Assembly (NCBI RefSeq): GCF_000801105.2 | Contig: NC_079516.1 | Coordinates: 41,024,908-41,088,907 of the forward strand | Direction of reading: 5' to 3' | Source: Raphanus sativus | Taxonomy: Eukaryota > Streptophyta > Magnoliopsida > Brassicales > Brassicaceae | Length of the DNA stretch: 64,000 bases | Shown here: positions 10,320-20,862 of the stretch, piece by piece | Numbering within the stretch: the stretch's first letter is position 1 | Layout of the letters: each line of letters begins with the position of its first letter | The notes under the pieces: generated by a model | The model's database searches: none | The model's input: the letters and a program-made list of their open reading frames with translations, nothing else | Told to the model about the DNA's origin: nothing | Position numbers and translations under genes: made by a program

Positions 10320-12775
10320 TCATAAGGCCAGCGAAGTGTTCTCAGCTGAAACAGAGGATTCGCCCAAATACTCAGAACGAAGCTGCATTAGTAGTCTACC
10401 AAGATAGTTGAGCCCTTCTCCTTCGCGACCACCTCCCCAGAATAGATCGTGCGGTGAAGCCTCCACAAGAACGGATCCAGCGGTCGAGAGCAACATTGTT
10501 TTCAAGTGAGGATAAGTAGAGAACTTGCATTTCAGAGCCATGTACATTACTTCTATCTTCACATCTTCCCAGTCACTCCGAACCTAAGTGTTAATGAACA
10601 ATCTTGAGAGATTCAACAAACGAGTGAAGACTGTTCTATTGTTCGAAACTGGAGGAGGACATACCAGTTCAGGTTGCTGTCTCTGCTTTGATCTGCCTAT
10701 CAAAGCAGCCTCCTCTGGACTTTTCGCCGTTCTTATTTTCTCAACGCAGTCATGTGCTAACGGATTTTCAACTCCAACAAACTTGTTTGCCTTGAAAGGT
10801 TTTGTGGTTATGCGTTAAAAGAGATTTATGTTATAATAGAAAGAGCAAGATGCCATTACATGAAACTGTTGAGTGGTACCTGATAGTAATGCTCAACACT
10901 TGACCATGTTCTGTAATCATCATCACCATATGGCATTCGAATTGGATGCGGAGAGAAATTTGAGAAGCTTCCATAAAGGTCCCATGTTTTGTAGAAGAAT
11001 ATGATACTAGACTCAAAGGGGTTAACACTAGGGTCAATCTCGAAAGTTGCGTCCTCCGAAGGGATAACAGGTAAAAGGTCCGGCACGGGCTGAAGAAATC
11101 CACTGACAAGCATGTCTGGACCAACCTGTAGTTTTTCAAGGATTTAGATTAAAACCCTCTGACTAAGAGCCAAAAGTGAGCACAAGAATAGTATTTCATG
11201 GTGAATGTATAACCTGCTCGTAGCAAACATCGATAAGATTCAATGCTTGTGTCATCTCTACCATCCCAAGTTCACCAACAGGGGACGGGGCTTTACTCCC
11301 ACCGATAATTTTGGGGGCAATGAAAGCAACAACCTGGAAAAATCAATTACATCAAGAGATATACAGTCTTAAAACTTAAAAGCCATAATATGACTAGAAA
11401 TTAAAGTATGAAAGTACCTTGTGGATGACACCGGATGATATAGCAGATGCAGCTAATGTTCCCCCACACTCCCATAGAATAGAGAGATACCCACGGAGAT
11501 GGAAATATTCCATAACTTCTCTCGGGTTCAACATGTCAAACTCCACAACCTCAACACCTTTAGAGGCAAGAAACTTCTGGTAACTCTTTCTTGCACCCCT
11601 TTGTGTGGCAACGATGGTAGAAACATCGGAGACATCCCATAGATTGGCTTTCTCAGGAAGATCAAGGCTCTGAGACATGACAATCCGTGTAGGCGTGTGA
11701 CCTTGTCCATGCCTTGCAGTCAACCGAGGATCTGCAGTTAAAGGGAATCACATAACTTCCAACAACTATTCTCACATGTTAGTAGGAGTTAATGAGAGGT
11801 ACTAACTAGTTACCATCTTGGCGTACGGTGTTTCCTCCAACTATCACAGCATCGCTTCTTCCACGTAACTCGAACACTCGGGTTCTAGAGAGCTTACTGC
11901 TTATCCATGCAGCATGGCCACTACTTGCTGCAATCTTACCTATCAAAAAAAAGATCATCAACTAGCTCCATACTATCTTAGCAAAACATAATGTTGAAAT
12001 GATTTACCATCAAGAGTCATGGCATACTTGAGAAGAGAGAAGGGAACACGAGAACAAGCTCTATGAATCAGAGGAGCATTCACAAGAAGGCAACACTTCC
12101 TAGCATCCTGCAAAAAGTTTTCACATTTTTTTAGTGTTCAATCAAAGTTAAAAAAAAAAGGTGAAAACTTTATTAAAAAAAAATAAAACAAAAAGACAGA
12201 CCTCAAGAACTTTACTCTGAAAATCCTCACCAAGAACATTAACTTCAACCCCATGACTTCTCATCTCACGAATCGCAGACCCTCTTAGATGTTTCAGAGG
12301 ATGTCTTATCCCGACAACAACTCGTCCCACTCCTGCCTAATCTATACCAAAAAAAAATAATCTCAATTCAATCAATTCAAAATCTGTTAAATGAGAGGAA
12401 GAAAAAAAAAACCTGAAGGAGAGCAGAGACGGCAGCGTGGTCGCCGTGACAGTCGCCAGGCTCCATGTTTAGATAAGCCGTCGAGCCTCTGCAGAGCTCC
12501 CCGGCGGCTTCGACGGCGAGCGCTTCCGCGGGTTTAGTGCCCTGGGCGTAGAGGTATCCTTCTCCGGCGATTTTACCGGAGGGAGTGGCGATTACGCAGC
12601 CGAAGTTAGGGTGAGGCGATGTGAGTCCGGCGGACTTCTCGGATAAATCGGCGGCGCGTTTGATGAAGGAAGCATCGGTCGCGTGGTGGTGGTGGTGGTG
12701 GTGGTTGTCGCCGTTTGAGAGAGAGGCTCTGCAGAGTAAGGGAGGTGAACAGAGACGAAGCGAGAGAGCAGCCAT
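10320..12775 (-). CDS. PHS1: Riboflavin biosynthesis pyrimidine reductase (PYRR/PHS1) with C-terminal NADAR domain
   Basis: Nine exons: 12775-12413, 12336-12202, 12107-12008, 11939-11814, 11731-11418, 11333-11214, 11125-10880, 10790-10665, 10583-10320; 597 residues, every junction GT-AG and in frame. It matches the architecture of Arabidopsis At3g47390 (~599 residues). The order is a transit-peptide-like N terminus with a His run, a deaminase-like domain (residues ~40-165), the reductase domain (~170-410), and a COG3236/NADAR-type domain (~425-597, with YKTWDLYGSFSNFSP and FWGGGREGEGLNYLG). The deaminase fold lacks zinc ligands: PAE replaces HAE and GDCHGDH replaces the PC..G.TPPC motif. This agrees with the established finding that plant PYRR keeps only the reductase step and a separate protein does the deamination. 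The NADAR part is known to hydrolyse reactive early riboflavin intermediates. Predicted to act in plastids. Intact. Confidence 0.93.
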
Positions 12776-13462
12776 TGGAATCCAGTCGCCCGCTTGCTTC
12801 CCCAGTTCTGTGTGATGATAATGGATTTAATTACGAAATGTTTGCAGTTTTTTATTTATTAAAATAATTTTAACTAATTATAGGCTTTTTATTAAATAAT
12901 AATCTTACACATTTTAAACGTTAATTTTTTTACTAGCACTATTAAAGTCATCTTCTTAATGTGAGATATATATGTCAAAATATCGATATAAAATGACGAG
13001 TAAATAGAAATTATGAAAATTTATATCTAATAGTAAAAGAATTTTATTGTATAATATATTTGTAACTAATATTAATTAAAAATAATTTTTTCAACATGTT
13101 TGTAAAACTATATTTTTAAAAAGTTTGATTTAGAAAAAATAAAACTGCAAAGCTAACAAAAAATAGTTTTAAGTATATATATGTGTATATATACATATAA
13201 GATGTATTTTATAATTTATTTATGTTTACTATAAAAATCCAATTATATATTTTATATATGATTTTCATAGACTTTTAATTATATAAAATTATTTTTTATA
13301 GTACAATGTTTATGCTTTTTGGTAATTATAAGTTTAACAAAATTTCTTTATGTTTTTGGTTAGATATGTAATTCTGAAAATAAAATTGAAGATGGAATTT
13401 TTTTATTAAATATTATTTAAAAAGTTTTAAAGTATTAATTTAATATTTTAAATAATATGTAA
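12776..13462. other. AT-rich promoter-side region of PHS1/PYRR
   Basis: It should contain the PHS1/PYRR promoter and 5' UTR adjacent to 12775. Nothing else was recognised. Confidence 0.4.
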
Positions 13463-13464
13463 TA

Positions 13465-13721
13465 TTCCCTCTGTTTCAGAAAGATCCATATTCTAGAAAA
13501 AAAAATGTTTCAAAATATACATTTTTTATTTTTTAAATGTTTATTGAATGAAAATTGTAAATTTAAAAAAAATAACGGTGTTTATTGGATTTCTATTGGT
13601 TAAAAGTTATAAAAAATTGTTATTCGCAAAAAAAATAATCTATTTACAATCAAATTTTAATGTGATTTTTTAATATATTTGAAAAGTTTAAAATATGTAT
13701 CTTCTTGAAACACAGAGAGAG
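13465..13721. mobile_element. Stowaway-type MITE
   Basis: Terminal inverted repeats TTCCCTCTGTTTCAGAAAGA and its inverted partner ending GAAACACAGAGAGAG lie between TA dinucleotides (13463-13464 and 13722-13723). About 257 bp, AT-rich, non-coding. Confidence 0.75.
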
Positions 13722-13899
13722 TAAATATTATAACTAATGACTATTAAATCAGTCTATACGCTTAAATCGGTTAAGATGTTCACTAAATCATTAAATCAAT
13801 AATCACATATAAAGTATTTGACTACTGTTTTCTGGTTTTATAAATACTGCTTTAAACGAGTGATAAACGTTATTCAAATTTTCAAAATTTTATTTCAAA

Positions 13900-14055
13900 A
13901 AGGTTCTAACCTAAGGTGGTGGTTTAATGGTATGCGAATTGATAAGCAACCTGGGTTCGAAGATACTCAAGTACACTTCATCTTGTATTCACGGAAATAT
14001 GAATTTATATGAAGAGTCATTTGCACCTCAAAGTTAAACCAAAAAAATGTATTTA
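13900..14055 (+). mobile_element. Possible tRNA-derived SINE
   Basis: GGTGGTTTAATGGTATGCG resembles a Pol III box A region, and CCTGGGTTCGAAGAT about 25 bp later resembles a box B (GGTTCRANNCC), the spacing expected of a tRNA-derived head. I found no convincing target duplication, and the 3' end is uncertain. Confidence 0.4.
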
Positions 14056-14861
14056 CCCTTTTTCACCAATATCTTTCCACCATTTTACTCTACTACTAAT
14101 TCTTCACACTCGCAAATTACCGAATGTCACGTCTAGCGATAACATTTTAGCTGAAATTTATTCTTCTTTACTTCAGCAGGTAAGTCTAGAATTAAATGGA
14201 AAACAAATTTAATTATATTTTCCTGGACGTTTTTTAAACAAATGTATAATATGTTTTTTTCCTCGTAATTTTTAAAGATAAAACATTTAGTCTAATTCTC
14301 ATTTTTACTATTATTATGTTTACTCCAACACTTCTTTTCCTATTTACTCCATCACTTTTACAGTTTTACTCTTATTTACTCAAATGCCTACTTCTATCTA
14401 GCTTCGGACTTCGGAGCATGCAACTTTATGCGCTGGCGGTGGTGAGGATGTAGATGTCAGAACTGGTGGGACCAGTGGATGGAGTAATTTTTAACTTTGA
14501 AGGGTATACATGTAACTGAAGCAGAGTGAGATCTGAACTCAAAAGTAAACGGTTCAAACTCCAGTTATTGTCGGCGTCAGCAACGGTCAACGCAGATCTG
14601 CTTTTACACGTTAAATGTCCTTCCGACCGCTAGAAATCTCAGCTAACGCAATTTTCGATCGCTATTCGCTAAAGTACTGAAACGCATCTTGAAAGTTTTA
14701 AAATATTAAAATAGCTTGGGATTTGCACGAAATAATTTAGGAATCAATATTGCTTTCAAGGTTCAACACATTCATAGCTCATATTACATGTAAGAACATA
14801 AGAAAAGTTTTTTTTTTTGAAAAGGGATAGAAGAACATAGAAAAGTTACGTGTATTAGTTA
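14056..14861. other. Intergenic, no gene recognised
   Basis: AT-rich at the left, with a more GC-balanced patch at 14400-14650 that has no sustained open frame. Confidence 0.4.
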
Positions 14862-15470
14862 CTAGTATTTTTTTGCAAAGGCGTTAATCAAAGCTAAAGC
14901 GTTGCTGGTTCCTCTGCCCAAATTCACGATCCGTGCCCGGACCGAGTTCTTGATCCGCCCATCCATGATCCTACGTGCGAATCCATCGGAGCAAGTGATT
15001 GCATTCGTCAAAGCTGCGCTCGTCCAAGTCTGAGCGTTGCTCATGTGGAACCAAAACTGGTCTCGGCCCTTAGCGCGGCCACACATCTTCACTTCTTGGA
15101 CGGACTTGGTCAAACGGTCAACCGTGTCACTGATCTCCTCGATGCAGTCCCTAATGGCTTGAACCTCTCGTTTCTTGAGACCCTTGAAACGGGCCAAGCG
15201 TGAGACGAAGACTTTCGTGGACTGGGCCTGGCTTACGGTAACGGTGAGTGCGGTTTCAGCTAGACGTTGAGGGCTTGTTTGGATGGAGTTGGCGTAGCCG
15301 GAGAGAGAACTGAAGCAGATGGTTGGGTAAGTGGTGGATTTGCAAGAGGCTTGAATGAAGTTTACTGCGCGTTTGGAAGTTCCTGCAGCTGCGGCGGAGG
15401 ACGCCGTGGTGAGCTCCATAGTCGTAGATAAGAGGAATAGAAAGAGAGCGTAGAGTATTTGCTTTGCCAT
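14862..15470 (-). CDS. PMEI11: Pectin methylesterase inhibitor (invertase/PME inhibitor family)
   Basis: Single exon, 202 residues. A signal peptide (residues 1-~24) is followed by a four-helix PMEI domain. The four conserved cysteines are visible: Cys43 and Cys52 (ASCKSTTYPTIC) in the N-terminal hairpin, and Cys109 with Cys160 in the bundle (the last in SNAQTWTSAALTNAITC, a family hallmark). A fifth cysteine (130) is extra. Such proteins bind plant PMEs 1:1 in the apoplast and block demethylesterification. It sits next to PHS1 as At3g47380 does in Arabidopsis (PMEI11, from memory). The stand-alone inhibitor and the PME 7 kb away are separate genes, and nothing here shows that they act on each other. 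Confidence 0.92.
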   Translation of the reverse strand: MAKQILYALFLFLLSTTMELTTASSAAAAGTSKRAVNFIQASCKSTTYPTICFSSLSGYANSIQTSPQRLAETALTVTVSQAQSTKVFVSRLARFKGLKKREVQAIRDCIEEISDTVDRLTKSVQEVKMCGRAKGRDQFWFHMSNAQTWTSAALTNAITCSDGFARRIMDGRIKNSVRARIVNLGRGTSNALALINAFAKKY

Positions 15471-15749
15471 TGCTTTGAAGTGTTTTGAAAGATGGTTTAT
15501 TGTGGAGAAGAAAGGAGTTGGTTCTTAAGATTTTATAGTGAGCTATTATTCTTTGGTGTGTACGGTTTTTGCTTAGGGTTTATAATAATAGAGAAGTTAA
15601 TATGGTTGACCTTTGACCCTTGGTTTGATTTTATATTCCAAGTAGGGTCTATTATTAGTTGGGAATGACCAGAATAGTTTGGTATTAAGTTATTGTCTAC
15701 TAAGAATGTACTATGGCAATTAACTATGTTTATGTTCTATACTTCTGTA

Positions 15750-16794
15750 GACAGAGAGAGAAAGTAGATTTAGAGGGTTTCCGGCGGTCGGCCGGCGCGT
15801 TTGCGTCCGTGCCGTCACCGGAACCCTCTCCGTCTCGTCGTTTGTGTTTTCCTGTGTTCCTTCTTTACAGCCCTGCCAACCATCACCTTGTCTAAGCTCT
15901 GATACCGCAACCATCTTCAATGAAAGCTCGGTGTTTGGAGTACGGACGCGGTGGCTGGGAGATTCTCGGTAGAGAGGGAGTGTCTTGCATGTGTAGTAGT
16001 GAAGTGTCTCTGTGAAGCGGAGGCTCAAAAAGATCCGCCGTCGTCGACTTTTTTGCGGGAGGTGGAAGCTTACTCAGTTCCACCGTCATCGCTTCAGTTT
16101 TCGAGAAGGGAAGCTTCCGTCAACTTCGCTGTCGCCGGCTTTTGGTCGCTGAGAGGAGAGGCTTTCACAGCTCCACGCTGCCGCCTAAGAACCCTTGACT
16201 TTTTGGGTTTAGTTTTATCCTTTTCTTTTCTTAGTTGTTTGGTTTCTTTTCTCGGGTTGATTACTGTGGGTGTTACTGCGGAGGAGATCTTGAAGTGGAT
16301 GCTCTCCGGTAAAGGTGGTGACTGCTTAAAGAGAGGAAGCAGTGGTGCCGATTATAGATCGGGTGGTTTTTGCTTGTCTATCTAGGGTTTGAATAGCTGT
16401 CGAAGCGGATGAGATCTCTTTTTCGAGGATGATATCTGTTTGAGAAGACAAGGCGTGAAGAGCAGAGTTGGTCTCGTCGAAGGTGCTGCGGTTAATGAGC
16501 TCCGACGTAAAGAGGTTGCGGTGGTAGTGCTCCGGCAGCTTTCTGAGACAGGGTCGGTCAAGTTGAGGGACGGTGTTGAGTTCCGTGCTGACGATGCAGA
16601 TGCATCCATGTGTACATCTGCGTGCTCCTTGTGGCGAGCTTCGATCGGAGATGTCGGTTTCAATGTTGGATCTTTGGACCGGTTTATTTATTCTCGCTGT
16701 AAGCCTTTTGTTTTTGGGCTTTTGAATTTTTCTGGTTTTATAATATGGACTTGGTCCAGTTAAATTTATAAAAAACATTTTGACTGAAAAAAAA
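15750..16794 (+). mobile_element. Poly(A) retroposon R1 (Sadhu-like), 18-bp target duplication
   Basis: A GC-rich unit of ~1045 bp ends in ATAATATGGACTTGGTCC..., a short A-tract, and is flanked by a perfect 18-bp direct repeat, ATGTTCTATACTTCTGTA, at 15732-15749 and 16795-16812. The long target duplication plus A-tail indicates LINE-mediated (target-primed) insertion. The open frames within (15951-16385, 16440-16763) overlap one another in several frames, as expected of GC-rich DNA, and are not supported as genes. Confidence 0.82.
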
Positions 16795-16812
16795 ATGTTC
16801 TATACTTCTGTA

Positions 16813-18895
16813 TCCAAAGGTAACATGGGACTTCAAAGAGAGCGAAAAACAGCTTATAGGTTCTTCGTATCTTTCATGACCATAATCAAGTATAACTGTG
16901 TGCCATGAAGATTATGTACATTTCGTATTGGTTTGTAGCAGAAGAAAACAGCTTTTTGTTGTTGTTTTTACCCTTTTTTCCTAACTCAAAAACTGTTTTT
17001 GATAATTAATCGGATTTAGTTGTAATCCCAATAGAAAGTTAGGCAAAAATATTATCATTCGACAAAAGATTTGATATTTGATCATTGGTTCAACGCTAGT
17101 TACAAACAGTCTTTTTAAAAAAAGAAAACGTCAATTAAATAGCATGTCTATCAAAATCATCCGTCGATCCAAATGTTTCTGAGAAAGTTTCATCGTGACA
17201 TTTTTATCCGTGGAACTGTTCTTCAATATCACATATATGTTGCATATGTAATAAAGTTAGAGATTATATGATTATTTAATGTGTTACTTAATGTTTAAAA
17301 ATGAAGAAAGAACATTAACTAAACGAAAACAATGCCTAATGTCTAGTAAGAAGAAAAAGAGAGTTGGATTGGACTATTAAAGTTATTAGGAACTTAGTGA
17401 GTGGGTTCAAACCTGATACCATTGAAATTGGAGAATGAACTGGATTTAGTCCAATGAAATTATAAATACACTCTTAATTCGTACGGTCCATGTACAAACA
17501 GATGATACCATGTACCAAATTATGCGACTGTATCTAGTGAATTCCATTACAAAATGTAAATTGAAAGAAACAAATGAACGTATAATGATAGACGCAACTA
17601 TATTATTATTGGTATAGGTATGTAAATTATAGTCTTAGTTTAAATGTTTACTCCTAAAATGTTCCCTCTATGGACTCTTTAACTTTAACTTATTTGGTAA
17701 GCAAAAATCAGTTTTATCTCTCAGTGGGCTCAAGACCGCCGGCCAATGATAATGTTAATTCAACAAACAATGTAAGTTCTGACTTGTTTTCACACTGCTC
17801 TCTTTTCAAACGTGTAGTTTCAAACATACCTCTGTTTTGGTCAACTCATACTTTACCTGAATGCTCTATTTCAATCTTCAAATTTAAGAGTTTCACACTT
17901 GTCTAGCGAAAGCTTAAAATTGTAGCGAAGTAAGACCATCATTAAACCATGATCTCTTAATTGGGTTTTTAGCTTTCGGTTAAAAAACGATTCTTAGGTT
18001 TTTTTAGATTTTAACTAAGAAAATCTAAGAATTGTCTTTTAAATAAGAGATATAAGAACAGTTTTTTAGCCAAAACATGTAAAAAAATAGAAAAAAATCA
18101 AATCATAGATTAAGAACCTCGGCTAAGATATCATAGTTAATCATGCCCTTAGTGTTACATGAATTAGCATTGTTTTACTGCACATTATCTTCTTTTTTTG
18201 GTGTCGCTTTATCCGAGCGTCAATTAATATTTTTAGGATCGCTTTCCGCAAGAAATATGCGCAGAAAATAAAGGCACATCAAAATGGGAAGAAGGTAATC
18301 CAAACCACGTGATCCATAAATGTTTGCGGTATTAGTTATTACCAACTTACCAAACGGTCCATACCCTGTTATATAGATCCGTCATTGGTGCATTTAAAAC
18401 TCGATTCTTATCTTATAAGAGATGTCACTCTAATTTTTCCGCCGACACTACAAAAACAAAACAAAGGAACACTTTATATTTGCTGTACTACTGTTTCGCT
18501 TCATATGTTAAATTACTCGAACTGTTGAAGGATAAAGCCATGGAGGTCACATGTCAATGGGCAGTGAAATTCTGTCTATGAGATATTTCATTGAACTTCA
18601 TTTTGAGTGTTGCATTGTCACATGTCAATGTTGAACTAGAGGTAATTACATACGTCATGTAGAATGATGTTTATTGAACAAGACAAGTGGCTTATGCGGA
18701 AGGCAGACACGTGCTCTAATTACTCTCAATGTTCTTTGAACCGGTATTCAAACTCCAAAGGATAAAAAATAAATTTATAAAAATCACTCAATTTAACATA
18801 AAAGTCGGATCAACCAAAAAAAATCAATTACTGAAGAAGGAATCTCAAATAAAATCAGAATTCACAATCAAACATTGGAAGGTGGTCAGAAGACA
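16813..18895. other. Intergenic region, no gene recognised
   Basis: AT-rich DNA without a supported gene. This is roughly where Arabidopsis carries the 40S ribosomal protein S20 gene (At3g47370, from memory); I see no trace of that protein here. GGGTTCAAACC at 17402 resembles a box B, but no box A partner is clear. Confidence 0.4.
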
Positions 18896-19076
18896 TAAGT
18901 GTTCTTAGTGACCTTGATAGTACATTCAATGGTGCAGGTGTCAGTACTCCCCAATGGTTGTTCCCTATTGCTGTCAAGGAGAAACAAACATAGTATACGA
19001 ACGTCCAAAGTTCAGCACAAAAAGTCTGGCTCTTGAAAAAGCTAGGGAAGAATTGAACATATATATTTTAATAAAA

Positions 19077-19908
19077 AAAAAACCCCTCTCTCTAGAAAAG
19101 GCTCTAACCTCTCTCTAGAAACCAACCACCGCGATTATCGATTCCGGCCGACGGCGTGGGCCTCCACGGCCACCGTCGGTCCGGCTCTGTTTTTCTGTTT
19201 TCTTTTCGTGTTGTTTTGCTTTTCTTCTTTTATCCCGGCATGGTTGGTTCCGTTGAGCCGCTTTGTCCGGTCTTTAGCCTCCAGTATCGCATCTTTCGTA
19301 TGATGGATATCTGGCGTTTAGACTCTGGGGCCGCGCCGGTTCCTATTTGGTGGTGGTCGCCGGCTTTCGTTACCATGGAAGTGCTCAAGCTGAGGTGGAG
19401 TGGTCGCGTTGTGTTTGGTGGCCGAGTTCGGGTGAGCTTTCAATTCCTTCGACGGATGCTCAACGAAGCTGCGGCGGATTTGTATTGATCCCGAATCCCG
19501 AGATTTCCAATACAGTCGTTGGGAATGGCTTTCGGTGGTCCTGGTGGTGTCCCGGTTGAATCCGGAGTTTACTTGTCTTGATTTTCAGCGACGAGCTTCA
19601 ATTGGAAATGAAATCGGTGGCTCGTGTTTCCGGCGGAGTTTTGGACAGCGGTCCCGACGGCGTTTTCCAGTCGGTGGAGATGGTGGATCTGCATGTTCAA
19701 ACACGCGTCTCTTTGGTGGTCGGTTTCGACACGTGGAGGCGGTGTCGCTAATGTGTGGATCACGTTTTTCCACTTGGGCTTGGATTTTTGTTTGGCCTGT
19801 GGGCCTGTTTGTTTGGTCTTTTGGTTTTGGGCTTTGTTCTTTCGGATCCTAGTTGTAAATTTTACTTTTCTGGTCTTTGGGCTTTTATAATATGATGGCA
19901 AAAAAAAA
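19077..19908 (+). mobile_element. Poly(A) retroposon R2 (Sadhu-like), 22-bp target duplication
   Basis: 832-bp GC-rich unit starting near CTCTCTCTAGAAAAGGCTC and ending ...TTTATAATATGATGGC plus an A-tract. A perfect 22-bp direct repeat (beginning GAACATATATATT) flanks it at 19055-19076 and 19909-19930. It is about 98% identical to R3, counting roughly a dozen substitutions by eye. The frame starting at 19156 opens with GTG and is not conserved in R4, so it is probably non-coding. Confidence 0.88.
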
Positions 19909-20420
19909 GAACATATATATTTTAATAAAATTAAAACTAACAAATAAAAGTAAGTGAATGACATAGAATAAGAACCGAATTACTCATGAAATAGACGAGC
20001 ATTCCAATCTTCATCAATAACTAGGAAACCCAAAAAAAAAATCGATTATAGACAAATTACACATGATATCAGACATTACTATTAGCGTGTATCCCAATCA
20101 AAATAGCTCAGGTTATCCCTAATGTCATGAAAAGAAATCTTTATTAACTATAACTATTTTAGGAAATGATTTAATTCTCGAAAAAGATAAAATTACTTAA
20201 AGTTAAAGATACATATATTTAATTACTTCAGTGGCATCAAATTGTTAGTAAATTATAAGTCTAAGAGGTCATTCTTATTTAGACTTCTATTTTAATAAGA
20301 CAGACTAGTATTTTGACAATCCTAAACAGAAATGGAAAAGAACCATCAACAACGAGCTATATTATGATAGATGATAGACATAGCTAGTATATACTGTATA
20401 TTAGTGATATAGATCAACTA

Positions 20421-20590
20421 CTGAGGAGTTGGTCTAGTAATATAAAACTCTTGGATCACCTAGTAAAAGTTTAAGCGGTTACACGTTCAACTTCCATTGG
20501 AAGAGGTCTGTTCTTTTGAAGAAAATTAATTGAACTTGATTTGAGTTTCGGGAGGTGTATGAGCATTCATGTAAGAACTTCCTAGCCATT
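20421..20590 (+). mobile_element. Possible tRNA-derived SINE
   Basis: GAGTTGGTCTAGTAATATAA resembles a box A segment, and GTTACACGTTCAACTTCC ~45 bp on resembles a box B. No target duplication was resolved. Confidence 0.4.
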
Positions 20591-20862
20591 CCAAAAATAA
20601 GTGATATGGATTAACCACTTATTTATAATTGTTTTAAAGTTAGAAGTTCATCTCATTTTAATGCAATATTAAAATCTGATCTACATTGTCCAATCCAATC
20701 CATAATCAATAAGATCCAAAACTTGGTTAATTGATTCTTACCTAATTATTCTGAGGTTAATGGTCAAATAACCATCATGTTTATGATACACATTAGCAGC
20801 CTGCACATTAGAGATAAATCACACACCGAAAGTTGGTAATAATCTTAACTTATATATATATA

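Larger units (their letters stand above)
18898..20805 (-). pseudogene. Possible disrupted small gene: three exon-like minus-strand blocks
   Basis: Three blocks look exon-like on the minus strand. One at about 20801-20743 has TGCAG before it, ANVYHKHDGYLTINLRIIR and a GTAAGA donor after it. One near 20030-19990 has CCTAG then IDEDWNARLFHE and a stop. One at about 18973-18900 has GACAG then NREQPLGSTDTCTIEC and a stop after KNTYVF. Retroposon R2 sits between the last two. I do not recognise a family, and the blocks may belong to different relics. Confidence 0.25.

Noticed and set aside
15951..16763. 144- and 107-codon ORFs in R1
   Set aside because: They lie inside a retroposon bounded by an 18-bp target duplication, overlap antisense frames, and have no recognisable domain.
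19156..19890. Overlapping ORFs in retroposons R2/R3 as protein genes
   Set aside because: They overlap in several frames and both strands, one opens at GTG, and the more distant copy R4 does not keep them. They are best explained by GC-rich non-coding sequence.
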